A DNA stretch of 64,000 nt from Streptomyces armeniacus (lineage in GTDB: Bacteria > Actinomycetota > Actinomycetes > Streptomycetales > Streptomycetaceae): NCBI RefSeq assembly GCF_003355155.1, contig NZ_CP031320.1, positions 1,598,369 through 1,662,368 of the forward strand, given 5' to 3'. Of the stretch, positions 1-7,910 are shown one piece after another. Both the position numbers and the translations under genes were made by a program. The notes beneath the pieces were generated by a model. The model was given only the letters and a program-made list of their open reading frames with translations, did no database searches and was not told the DNA's origin. Position 1 is the first letter of the stretch. Every line of letters starts with the position of its first letter.

Positions 1-374
1 TCACCACGTGCACACTCGCCCGCGAACCGGTCCTCCGCGACGAGTGGATAGCGCCGGGCACGCACCTGGACCTGATCGGCAGCTTCCGCCCGGAGATGCA
101 CGAGGTCGACTCCTCGCTGCTGGGCCGCGCCACCGTCTTCATCGACCACGACGCCGCACGCACCGAAGCGGGCGAGATCGTCACCGGATTCGCGGAAGGG
201 GTGCTGACCGGGGAGGACATCGCCGCGACCCTGTCCGAACTGTGCCCTCGCACCACGCCGCGCCCCCGCGCGGACGACGAGATCACCGTCTTCAAGACGG
301 TGGGCACCGGCCTGGCCGATCTCGTCGCCGCCGTCACCGTGTACACGAGTACCGACCCTCTCCTGGAGTGCTGA
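1..374 (+). CDS. Ornithine cyclodeaminase / mu-crystallin family protein, C-terminal part only
   Basis: The reading frame is open from base 3 and the gene begins left of the window. The visible part starts around the family stretch APGTHLDLIGSFRPEMHEVD, where the start of a cyclodeaminase dinucleotide-binding domain is expected to end, and finishes with a VFKTVGTGLADLVAA-type helix. The family makes proline from ornithine or reduces cyclic imines and oxo-acids with NAD(P)H; the exact substrate cannot be told from this fragment. The stop overlaps the ATG of the transporter gene (TGATG), so the two are translationally coupled. Confidence 0.8.
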   Translation, partial: TTCTLAREPVLRDEWIAPGTHLDLIGSFRPEMHEVDSSLLGRATVFIDHDAARTEAGEIVTGFAEGVLTGEDIAATLSELCPRTTPRPRADDEITVFKTVGTGLADLVAAVTVYTSTDPLLEC

Positions 375-1831
375 TGCCGGCCACGAAAGCTCAACCCGAC
401 CCGGGTACGGACCACTCCGGAGGGGACGACGCGGGCGCGCTGTCCCGCCTCGCGGTCCGGATGTCGAACTTCTCCGAACGGTGGTTCCCCGAGGCGTTCA
501 TCTTCGCGCTGATCGCCCTCGTCGTCGTCACGGCCGGCGCGCTGTCGATCGGTGCTTCCCCGGCCACCGTCACGCAGGAGTTCGGCGACGGGTTCTGGGA
601 CCTGATCCCCTTCGCCATGCAGATGGCGTTCGTCGCGATCGGCGGCTACGTGGTGGCCACCGCGCCCGTGGCCCGCGCGCTGATCGTACGGATCGCGTCG
701 CTGCCCGCGACCGGCCCGGGAGCCGTCGCGCTCGTCGCCACCGTGAGCACCGTCAGCTCGCTGTTCAACTGGGGCTTCAGCCTCATCTTCTCCGGCCTCC
801 TCGCCCGCCAGGCGGCACGCCGGGACGAACTGAACCTCGACTACCGCGCGGCCGGCGCCGCCGCCTTCATGGGCATGGGCAGCGTGTGGGCGCTGGGGCT
901 CAGCTCCTCCGCCGCGCAGCTGCAGGCCAACCCCGACAGCATTCCCAAGGGCCTGATGCCCATCACCGGCGTCATCCCGTTCCGCGACACCATCTTCCTC
1001 TGGCAGTCCATGCTGCTCGCCGTGGTCCTCATCGCCGTGGTCGTCGCGGTCGCCTACTTCTCCGCACCCCGGGGGCGGCACGTACGCAAGGCCGCCGACC
1101 TCGGCGTCGACCTCGACACCCCGGAGGAGAAGCTGCCGCCCCGTACGCGGCCCGGCGAGTGGCTCGAGTACAGCCCGCTGCTGACCGTGCTGGTCGTGGC
1201 GATGGGCGGGGGATGGGCGGTGCAGACGTTCGCCGGGTCCGACCCGATCGTGACCATCTCCGGCCTGAACACCTACAACCTGCTGTTCATCATGCTCGGC
1301 ATGCTGCTGCACTGGCGGCCCCGCAGCTTCCTCACCGCCGTCGGCAAGGCCGTGCCCGCCACCAGCGGTGTGCTCATCCAGTTCCCCATCTACGCGGCGA
1401 TCGCGGCCGTCATGACCCGCGCCACCAACGCGTCGGGCCACTCCGTCGCCGACTACATCACCGACGGCTTCACCTCGCTCTCCTCCGTCGTGCCCTTCGC
1501 CCTGGTCGTCTCCGTCTACTCGGCGGTGCTCGGCCTGTTCATCCCCTCCGGAGGCGGGAAATGGCTCATCGAAGCGCCTTACGTGATGGACTCCGCGAAC
1601 GAGGTGGAGGCCAACCTCGGCTGGACCGTGCAGGTCTACAACGTCGCCGAGTCGCTGCCGAACCTCATCAACCCGTTCTGGATGCTCCCGCTGCTCGGCA
1701 TCCTGTCGCTGCGCGCACGCCACCTCGTGGGCTTCACGTTCCTGCAGCTGCTGTTCGTCGCACCGGTCGCGCTGGGGTTCCTGACGGCGTTCTCCTACAC
1801 CCTCGGCTACACCCCGCCCGTCATGCCCTGA
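374..1831 (+). CDS. atoE: Short-chain fatty acid transporter, AtoE family
   Basis: A 485-residue multi-pass membrane protein. Its sequence matches the AtoE family: an N-terminal SERWFPEAFIFALIAL segment, a GFWDLIPFAMQMAFVAIGGY segment, and a late YVMDSANEVEANLGWTVQ region followed by NLINPFWMLPLLGIL. Family members move short-chain fatty acids such as acetoacetate or butyrate across the cytoplasmic membrane. The ATG at 374 overlaps the stop of the cyclodeaminase-like gene, so both probably share a transcript that ends at the hairpin at 1869-1918. A transporter for organic acids fits the acyl-CoA degradation island that follows. It carries no copy of the island operator, so co-regulation is not shown. 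Confidence 0.87.
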   Translation: MPATKAQPDPGTDHSGGDDAGALSRLAVRMSNFSERWFPEAFIFALIALVVVTAGALSIGASPATVTQEFGDGFWDLIPFAMQMAFVAIGGYVVATAPVARALIVRIASLPATGPGAVALVATVSTVSSLFNWGFSLIFSGLLARQAARRDELNLDYRAAGAAAFMGMGSVWALGLSSSAAQLQANPDSIPKGLMPITGVIPFRDTIFLWQSMLLAVVLIAVVVAVAYFSAPRGRHVRKAADLGVDLDTPEEKLPPRTRPGEWLEYSPLLTVLVVAMGGGWAVQTFAGSDPIVTISGLNTYNLLFIMLGMLLHWRPRSFLTAVGKAVPATSGVLIQFPIYAAIAAVMTRATNASGHSVADYITDGFTSLSSVVPFALVVSVYSAVLGLFIPSGGGKWLIEAPYVMDSANEVEANLGWTVQVYNVAESLPNLINPFWMLPLLGILSLRARHLVGFTFLQLLFVAPVALGFLTAFSYTLGYTPPVMP

Positions 1832-1868
1832 CCGCCCACCGCCCAAGCGCTCACGGCGTACGCGAACG

Positions 1869-1918
1869 GGGGCCTGCCCCGCCGGAGGATCCACCGACAC
1901 CCCGGCCGGGCAGGCCCC
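1869..1918. terminator. Bidirectional hairpin between convergent genes
   Basis: GGGGCCTGCCC at 1869-1879 pairs with GGGCAGGCCCC at 1908-1918. The loop between them can pair further through CGCCGG and CCGGCC. It lies between the stops of the AtoE gene (+) and the aldehyde dehydrogenase gene (-), as expected for a shared terminator. There is no clear U tract, as is common in actinomycetes. Confidence 0.7.
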
Positions 1919-1957
1919 TTCGCCGTGCGCGGCCCCCCGCCCGTACGGCGCACGGGG

Positions 1958-3454
1958 TCAGGGCCGCGAGGACGCGGCCGTACCGTCGAGGTCCTTCCCG
2001 CTGAGGTTCACCACCAGGGACTTCACCCGCGTCATCGCTTCGATCGACGGCTTCACACCCTGCGTGCCCATGCCCGACGCCTTGGTCCCGACGAAGGGGA
2101 AGTGGTCCGGGCCGCGGGCCGTGCGGCCGTTCACCTGCACGGTGCCCACGTCGAGCCGGGCGGCGATCTGGATGGCGGCGTCGATGTCACGGGTGAAGAC
2201 GGCCGCCTGGAGCCCGTACTCCGACCTGTTGCCGAGCCGGACGGCCTCCGCCGCGCTGCCCACGCGCAGGACCGGCAGCACCGGGGCGAACGGTTCCACC
2301 CAGGCGAGCTCCATGTCCTCGGTGACGTGGTCCACCACGGTGGGCCGCACGAGCCTGCCCGTACGCGTCCCGCCGAGGGCCAGCACGGCACCGCCGGCGA
2401 CCGCGTCGTGGACCAGCCGCTCCGCACCGGCCGCGGCGTCCGCGTCGACGAGCGGGGTGATCTGGGCGTTGTCCCGCGGGTCGCCGACGGTGAGCTTCGC
2501 GGTCCGTTCCGTGATCTTCGCGACCAGTTCGTCCGCGACGCTGTCGATCACCAGCACTCGCTTGACGGCCGTGCACCGCTGCCCGCTGTACGAGAAGGCG
2601 CCGGCCACGATGTCCGCGGCGGCGTCGTCGAGGTCGGCGTCGTCGAGCACGATCGCCGGGTCCTTGCCGCCCAGCTCGAGCAGGAGCGGGACCATCCCCG
2701 CCTTGCGGGCCAGGTCGGCGCCGGTCTCCGAAGATCCGGTGAAGGAGATCAGGCCGACACCGCTGTGCCGGACCAGATAGTCCCCGATCCGGGACCCGCG
2801 GCCGGTGACCACCTGGAGGACCTCCGGGGGGACGCCGGCGTCGTAGGCCAGTTCGCACATCATCAGCGCGCTCAGGGCGCCCTGCGACGGCGGCTTGAGC
2901 ACGACGGCGTTGCCGGTCGCCAGGGCCGGTGCGATCTTGGAGACGGCCAGGTTCACGGGGTAGTTGAACGGCGGGATCGCCAGCACCGTGCCCAGCGGAA
3001 CGCGGTGGGCGACGGCCAGCTTGTTGCGTGCCTGCCCGGGGAACGAGTCGGAGAACTGCGACTCGCCGATGATCCGCTTGGCGTCCTCGGCGGTGTGCCG
3101 CAGGTAGTCCGCGGACCGTACGACCTCGTCCCGCGCGTCCTTGGCCGGCTTGGCGATCTCCATCATGAGTACGTCGCCGATCTCGCCGGCGCTCTCCGCG
3201 AGGCGGTCGGCGAAGCGGTGGAGCAGGTCCGCCCGCTCGGTCAGCGGCCGCGCGGCCCAGGCCCGTTGGGCCGCGCCTGCGGAAGCGAAGACCTCGTCGA
3301 TCTCGGCGTGCGTGAACTCGCGGACGCTGCCCGTGACCGACCCGTCGACCGGTGAGACCACCGGCAGGGTCCTGGCGTCGTCGACTTCCTGCCACCGGCC
3401 GGCGACCCGGTATCTGCTCGCCGTGGCGGTGCGTGTCTCGCCTGTCTTCGTCAT
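1958..3454 (-). CDS. NAD(P)-dependent aldehyde dehydrogenase, GapN-like branch
   Basis: A 498-residue aldehyde dehydrogenase that oxidises an aldehyde to the acid with NAD(P)+. The active site is complete: Asn164 in PPFNYP, Glu260 in LLLELGGKD and Cys294 in SYSGQRCTAV. The C-terminal NGRTARGPDHFPFVGTK block is like that of non-phosphorylating glyceraldehyde-3-phosphate dehydrogenases (GapN), but this branch also holds enzymes for other aldehydes, so the substrate is open. I chose the ATG at 3454 because GGAGAGG precedes it; a start at 3532 would add 26 residues of low-complexity sequence. Operator A (3541-3557) lies upstream, shared with the divergent MaoC gene, which places this enzyme in the acyl-CoA regulon. 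Confidence 0.9.
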   Translation of the reverse strand: MTKTGETRTATASRYRVAGRWQEVDDARTLPVVSPVDGSVTGSVREFTHAEIDEVFASAGAAQRAWAARPLTERADLLHRFADRLAESAGEIGDVLMMEIAKPAKDARDEVVRSADYLRHTAEDAKRIIGESQFSDSFPGQARNKLAVAHRVPLGTVLAIPPFNYPVNLAVSKIAPALATGNAVVLKPPSQGALSALMMCELAYDAGVPPEVLQVVTGRGSRIGDYLVRHSGVGLISFTGSSETGADLARKAGMVPLLLELGGKDPAIVLDDADLDDAAADIVAGAFSYSGQRCTAVKRVLVIDSVADELVAKITERTAKLTVGDPRDNAQITPLVDADAAAGAERLVHDAVAGGAVLALGGTRTGRLVRPTVVDHVTEDMELAWVEPFAPVLPVLRVGSAAEAVRLGNRSEYGLQAAVFTRDIDAAIQIAARLDVGTVQVNGRTARGPDHFPFVGTKASGMGTQGVKPSIEAMTRVKSLVVNLSGKDLDGTAASSRP

Positions 3455-3540
3455 TTCGGCCTCTCCGTGGCGTGGGCGGGTCCGCTGCGCACCGGACGGC
3501 GGGGGAGCGCCGGTGGTGGACGAGAGCATCATGATGAGAT

Positions 3541-3557
3541 ATAACGTTGAACGTCAA
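3541..3557. promoter_or_regulatory. Regulon operator A
   Basis: ATAACG-TTGAA-CGTCAA matches the island palindrome TTnACG-N5-CGTnAA. It lies between the divergent aldehyde dehydrogenase (-) and MaoC hydratase (+) genes and could control both. Confidence 0.75.
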
Positions 3558-3612
3558 GTCTTGCTTTCGTGCCGCGGCTCGGGAGCCGGGAAGGCGCCAG
3601 TGAGGAGTCCGC

Positions 3613-4062
3613 ATGTTCGACCGGTACTACGACGAACTCGCCGTCGGCGACAGCCGCGAGTTCACGGGGGTGACCATCACCGAGACCCATGTGGTCAACT
3701 TCGCCGGAGTGACCGGCGACCACTTCGGACTGCACATGGACGCCGAGTACGCGAAGACCACGCCGTTCAAGCAGCGCGTCGCCCACGGGCTGCTCGTCCT
3801 CTCCTGCGGCGCCGGCCTCATCCCCCTGCTGCCCGGCCGCGTCCTGGCCTTCATGGGCATGGCGGATGTGGCGTTCCGGGCCCCCTGCTTCTTCGGCGAC
3901 ACCATCCGTCCCGTCATGGAGGTCCTGGAGAAGAAGGACAAGGAGCCGGGGGGTGTCGTGACGCTCAACGAGGAGATACTCAACCAGCGCGACGAACTCG
4001 TCGTCTCGGCGCGGATCAACATCTGGGTCGGCGCACGGCCGGCCGCCGGTGGCCCCGGCTGA
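3613..4062 (+). CDS. MaoC-like (R)-specific enoyl-CoA hydratase
   Basis: A 149-residue single hot-dog-fold protein of the MaoC dehydratase family, which adds or removes water at an enoyl-CoA double bond. The catalytic pair D-x4-H is visible as Asp36-HFGL-His41, followed by the VAHGLL helix (about 56-61) typical of the family. The start ATG has GAGGAG 8 bases upstream. It is the first gene after operator A and lies just upstream of the merR regulator. It would serve the beta-oxidation-like steps of the island, possibly on a substrate that the crotonase-type hydratases do not take. Confidence 0.87.
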   Translation: MFDRYYDELAVGDSREFTGVTITETHVVNFAGVTGDHFGLHMDAEYAKTTPFKQRVAHGLLVLSCGAGLIPLLPGRVLAFMGMADVAFRAPCFFGDTIRPVMEVLEKKDKEPGGVVTLNEEILNQRDELVVSARINIWVGARPAAGGPG

Positions 4063-4119
4063 CCACCTGGCGCGGCCCTCTCGGAATCCGGCGTACGGGC
4101 GCGACTAGGATTGATACCC

Positions 4120-4136
4120 TTAACGGGTTCCGTCAA
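4120..4136. promoter_or_regulatory. Regulon operator B, in front of merR
   Basis: TTAACG-GGTTC-CGTCAA, a full match of both half sites, 40 bases upstream of the merR start. It suggests that the regulator controls its own gene. Confidence 0.75.
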
Positions 4137-4175
4137 GAGGTAAATGTGCGGGCCACAGGTTCGAAGGGGAATGCC

Positions 4176-4718
4176 ATGGCAGAACGTCGGGGGTCGGCGG
4201 CGCGCACGCGAGGCGCGGCCACAGGCCCGAAGCAACCCGCTCGCCCGGCTGCCGGGCGCGCGAACTCCGGCGGCGCCGCCAAGGGCGGCGCGAGGGGCGA
4301 TCTGCTCAGCATCGGAGAGCTCGCCAAGCAGGCCAACGTCTCCACCCGCACCATCCGTTACTACGAAGAGCTCGGCATCCTCCCGCCGCCCGAGCGGACC
4401 GCGGGAGGGACGCGCCGTTACCCGCGTGACTACATCTTCTACGTGGAAGGTGCACGCATCCTCAAGCAGCTCGGCTTCGGTCTCGAAGAGATCGCCGAAC
4501 TCGGCCAGTTCGCGCTGACCGGGACGTCCGCTTCCGCCCGTACGAAGGCGATCCTCCAGGAGAGGCTCTCGGAGCTCGAGCACCGCATCCGGGTGCTCAA
4601 CCGCCTGTACGAGCTCGTCAACGAAGCAGCCGCGGCGCCCAAGTCCAAGGGGTCTCCGGTGCACGGGCTGCTGCGCTGGGTGAGCGAGGGCGAGGAAATG
4701 GAGCGGACGGGGAGCTGA
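4176..4718 (+). CDS. MerR-family transcriptional regulator, LiuR-like, probable master regulator of the island
   Basis: A 180-residue regulator. Residues 1-42 are a basic, Ala/Gly-rich extension that is probably disordered. The winged helix-turn-helix begins at LLSIGELAKQANVSTRTIRY (about 43-62) and continues through the YYEELGILPP and GGTRRY signatures. A C-terminal coiled coil (about 120-165) should form the dimer. There are no conserved metal-binding cysteines, so it is not a metal sensor. LiuR-type MerR proteins that control branched-chain and acyl-CoA catabolism have this simple form. The ATG at 4176 is preferred because AAGGGGA lies 5 bases upstream; a GTG at 4146 is possible. Operator B precedes it. 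It is followed 28 bases later by an acyl-CoA dehydrogenase gene. I infer that it binds the fourteen island operators. Confidence 0.88.
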   Translation: MAERRGSAARTRGAATGPKQPARPAAGRANSGGAAKGGARGDLLSIGELAKQANVSTRTIRYYEELGILPPPERTAGGTRRYPRDYIFYVEGARILKQLGFGLEEIAELGQFALTGTSASARTKAILQERLSELEHRIRVLNRLYELVNEAAAAPKSKGSPVHGLLRWVSEGEEMERTGS

Positions 4719-4746
4719 CCGACACACTCACCCGACGGAGCCGTTG

Positions 4747-5895
4747 ATGGAACGCACACTGTTCGAGGCCGATCACCACGCCTTCCGGGACGCCGTAGGC
4801 CAGTTCATCAAGCGTCACGTCACTCCCGAGTACGACCGCTGGGAGGCCGAGGGGCTGGTGGACAGGAAGCTGTGGCACCTCGCGGGGGAGGCGGGCTTCC
4901 TCGGTACCGCGGTTCCCGCGCGGTACGGCGGCGGTGACGAACCGGACTTCCGCTACAACGCGGTGCTCGTCGAGGAGTTCGCGCGCAGCGGCGCCGCGTC
5001 CCTCAGCTCCGGGTTCGGGCTGCACAACGACGTCGTGGCGCCGTACCTCCTGGAACTCGGCACCGAGGAGCAGAAGTCCCGCTGGCTGCCCGGCTTCTGC
5101 TCCGGCGGCTCCGTCACGGCGATCGCCATGACGGAACCCGGCACCGGCAGCGACCTCAAGGCGGTGCGTACCACCGCAGTCCGCGAGGGCGACGCGTACC
5201 TCCTCAACGGCACCAAGACGTTCATCACCAACGGCATCCACGCGGACCTGGTGATCGTCGTGGCGAAGACCGATCCCTCGGCCGGTGCGCGCGGCGTCAG
5301 CCTGCTCGTCGTCGAACGCGGCATGCCCGGCTTCGAGCGCGGCCGCAAGCTGGCCAAGGCGGGCATGCACGCGCAGGACACCGCCGAACTCGTGTTCAAC
5401 GACGTACGGGTGCCCGCCGCGAACCTGCTGGGCGAGGAGGGCCGGGGCTTCTCCTATCTGATGGCCAATCTGCCGCAGGAGCGGCTGTCGATCTCCGCGG
5501 TCGCCGTCGCGGTGGCACAGGCCGCGTTCGACTGGACCGTGCGGTACTGCCACGACCGCAAGGCGTTCGGGCAGGAGATCGGCACGTTCCAGAACAGCCG
5601 GTTCAAGCTGGCGGAGATGGCGACCGAGATCGAGATGGCGCAGGTCTATCTGGACCGGGCGATCCTGGAGCTCAACGCCGGTACGCTCAGCGCCGTCGAC
5701 GCGGCGAAGACCAAGTGGTGGACGACCGAGCTGATGAAGCGCACCGCGGACACCTGCCTGCAACTGCACGGCGGTTACGGCTACATGGACGAGTACCCGA
5801 TCTCGCGGGCCTGGCGGGACGCGAGGATTCACACCATCTTCGGGGGCACCACGGAGATCATGAAAGAGATCATCGGCCGGGACCTCGGCTTCTGA
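4747..5895 (+). CDS. Acyl-CoA dehydrogenase, long-chain-type branch
   Basis: A 382-residue FAD-dependent acyl-CoA dehydrogenase that introduces the alpha,beta double bond into an acyl-CoA. The FAD/substrate signature AMTEPGTGSDL is present, as is RKAFGQ and the C-terminal QLHGGYGYMDEYPI. In the C-terminal motif the usual catalytic Glu of EGT is Gly (IFGGTTEIMK), as in long-chain and isovaleryl-type enzymes, where the base comes from another helix; the substitute base was not identified here. Start ATG 4747 is preferred over TTG 4744. It lies 28 bases behind merR and should be co-transcribed, linking it to the regulon. Confidence 0.9.
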   Translation: MERTLFEADHHAFRDAVGQFIKRHVTPEYDRWEAEGLVDRKLWHLAGEAGFLGTAVPARYGGGDEPDFRYNAVLVEEFARSGAASLSSGFGLHNDVVAPYLLELGTEEQKSRWLPGFCSGGSVTAIAMTEPGTGSDLKAVRTTAVREGDAYLLNGTKTFITNGIHADLVIVVAKTDPSAGARGVSLLVVERGMPGFERGRKLAKAGMHAQDTAELVFNDVRVPAANLLGEEGRGFSYLMANLPQERLSISAVAVAVAQAAFDWTVRYCHDRKAFGQEIGTFQNSRFKLAEMATEIEMAQVYLDRAILELNAGTLSAVDAAKTKWWTTELMKRTADTCLQLHGGYGYMDEYPISRAWRDARIHTIFGGTTEIMKEIIGRDLGF

Positions 5896-5941
5896 CGGGT
5901 CTTCCGCCGGGCCGTCGGCCCCCGCACTCCCCGTACGCCGC

Positions 5942-7900
5942 TCAGAGGCGCAGCGCGAGTTCGTACGACTGCCGCGTCGCGAACGACATCCGGCGCGGCG
6001 CGTACGCGTCACCCAGGATGTGCAGCTCGGGCACCCGGCCGTGCAGCGCCTCGTACAGCGCGGACTCCGGCTCTCCTCCGCACGCCAGCACCACCGAGTC
6101 GTAGCCGCTGTGCTCACGGGCCGCGCCGGAGTAGACGTTGCGGGACACGACGCGGTCCGGCTCGATGGCCGCCACCCGCTCCATCACCTCGACCCGGGCG
6201 CCCGCCGCCGAGAGCTTGGCGAGCGGCGCGCCGATCGAATACTTCCCCACGAGGGGGGCGATGGCGGGCGTCGGGTAGAGCACGGTCACCTCGCTGCCGA
6301 GATCGGTGAGATGGCCCGCGATCGTGAGCGGCTGCATGTGGTCCTCCATCGCGACCACGAGCACCCTCCGGCCGGCCTCGGCGCTGCCGAGCAGCACCTC
6401 GCGCCCGTCGACCACGAACGGGAGGTCCGCGCCGGGGATCGCGGGGCGGCGCGCGCGTGCCCCGGTGGCCACGGCGACGACGTCGAAACCGGCGTCCGCG
6501 ACGGCGTCGGCGCTCGCCTCCCGGCCGGTCTCGGCACGGACCCCGAGGCCGGTGAGCCGTCGTTCCTGGAACGCCAGGAAGTCGGCGTACGCGGCGTTCT
6601 CGGCCGCCCTCGCCGCGATCCGCAGCTGGCCGCCGATCTCGTGCTCCCGTTCCCACAGGGCGACGTGATGGCCCCGTTCCGCCAGCAGCGCGGCCAGTTC
6701 GAGGCCGGCCGGGCCGGCGCCCGCCACGAGTACGTGCCTGGCGGGCGCCGCGCGGACAGGGCCGGGCTCGCTTTCGCGGCCGGTCTCCGGGTTCACCGAG
6801 CAGCCGAAGCGCAGCCCCTCCACGGTCACGCGGTGCAGGCAGTCGTTGGTGCCGATGCACGGCCTGATGTCCCGCGCGCGGCCGGTGCGGGCCTTGGCGA
6901 CGAAGTCGCCGTCGGCGAACATCGCCCGCGCCAGCCCGACGACATCGGCGTCGCCCTCGTCCACCACGCGGGCGGCGGCGTCGGCCGTCGCGACCCGCCC
7001 GGTGTAGATCACCGGCAGGTCCAGCGCGTCCTTGAACCGGCGGGCGAGGCCGGACCACTGCGCCACGCCGTAGTGATGCGGCTGGATGTAGCTGGGCGCG
7101 CCCCAGTTGTTGCCCATCACGCAGTGCAGGTAGTCAACGGTGCCGGCGGCCTCCAGGGCCGCGGCGAGGGCCAGCCCTCCGTCGAGACCGTAGCCCCCCT
7201 CGAACAGCTCGTCCATGTTGAGCCGTACGCCGACGGTGAAGCCGGGACCGACCTCCCGGCGGATGGCGCGCAGGACATCGAGGAGCAGCCGCAGCCGCCG
7301 TGCCTCGTCTCCTCCGTACTCGTCGGCGCGCAGGTTGGTGGCGGGGGAGAGGAACAACTGGAGCAGGTCCTCGTGATTGGCGTGCAGTTCGACGCCGTCG
7401 AGGCCCGCGGCCTGCGCCTCCGCGGCGGAGTACGCGTACTCCCCGGTGAACCAGGCGATCTCGTCGCGGGTCAGCACATGGGGGACCTGGTTGTTGGTGT
7501 GGTTGGCCAGCACGCCCGACGGCGAGTGCGGCATGCCGCCCTGCACGATCAGCTGGGCCGAGGCGTACGCCCCCGCGGAGTGGATCGCCTCGGCGTACTG
7601 CGCGGCACGCTCGCGGAACTGCGGCAGCCGGAAGACGCCACGGGTGGTCGCGCCGAGGCCGGTTGGCTCGAAACCGGGGATGAGCGTGTTGCCGACGAAC
7701 GCGTTCATGCCGCAGATCCAGGCCGCGCCGCTCTCGGCCCGGCGGCGCCAGTACGCCGTGCTGGCCCGCGCCTGCCGTTCGCTGCCGAACGGGTCGCCCG
7801 TCAGCCTTCCGTGGGGCGGCAGCATGATCCGGTTGCGCAGCTCCATCGCGCCGACACGGATCGGCTGGAACAGCAGGCTGTCCCGTACGGATTCCGGCAT
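5942..7900 (-). CDS. NADH:flavin oxidoreductase, 2,4-dienoyl-CoA reductase / BaiCD-type two-domain enzyme
   Basis: A 652-residue protein with an FMN TIM barrel (about 1-375) and a C-terminal FAD/NAD(P)H domain beginning at VLVAGAGPAGLELAALL (about 390). The family reduces activated C=C bonds, for example dienoyl-CoA or 3-oxo-delta4 steroid rings (BaiCD, BaiH). The iron-sulfur motif has three of the usual four ligands: Cys348, Cys354 and Cys367 have the same spacing as trimethylamine dehydrogenase, but the second ligand is Thr351. The start is preceded by CTAGGAGGAG. It follows the KstD-like gene by 10 bases, so the two form an operon behind operator C. A reductase and a desaturase side by side suggest redox work on a ring or an unsaturated chain. 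Confidence 0.88.
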   Translation of the reverse strand: MPESVRDSLLFQPIRVGAMELRNRIMLPPHGRLTGDPFGSERQARASTAYWRRRAESGAAWICGMNAFVGNTLIPGFEPTGLGATTRGVFRLPQFRERAAQYAEAIHSAGAYASAQLIVQGGMPHSPSGVLANHTNNQVPHVLTRDEIAWFTGEYAYSAAEAQAAGLDGVELHANHEDLLQLFLSPATNLRADEYGGDEARRLRLLLDVLRAIRREVGPGFTVGVRLNMDELFEGGYGLDGGLALAAALEAAGTVDYLHCVMGNNWGAPSYIQPHHYGVAQWSGLARRFKDALDLPVIYTGRVATADAAARVVDEGDADVVGLARAMFADGDFVAKARTGRARDIRPCIGTNDCLHRVTVEGLRFGCSVNPETGRESEPGPVRAAPARHVLVAGAGPAGLELAALLAERGHHVALWEREHEIGGQLRIAARAAENAAYADFLAFQERRLTGLGVRAETGREASADAVADAGFDVVAVATGARARRPAIPGADLPFVVDGREVLLGSAEAGRRVLVVAMEDHMQPLTIAGHLTDLGSEVTVLYPTPAIAPLVGKYSIGAPLAKLSAAGARVEVMERVAAIEPDRVVSRNVYSGAAREHSGYDSVVLACGGEPESALYEALHGRVPELHILGDAYAPRRMSFATRQSYELALRL

Positions 7901-7910
7901 CTCGCTCCTC

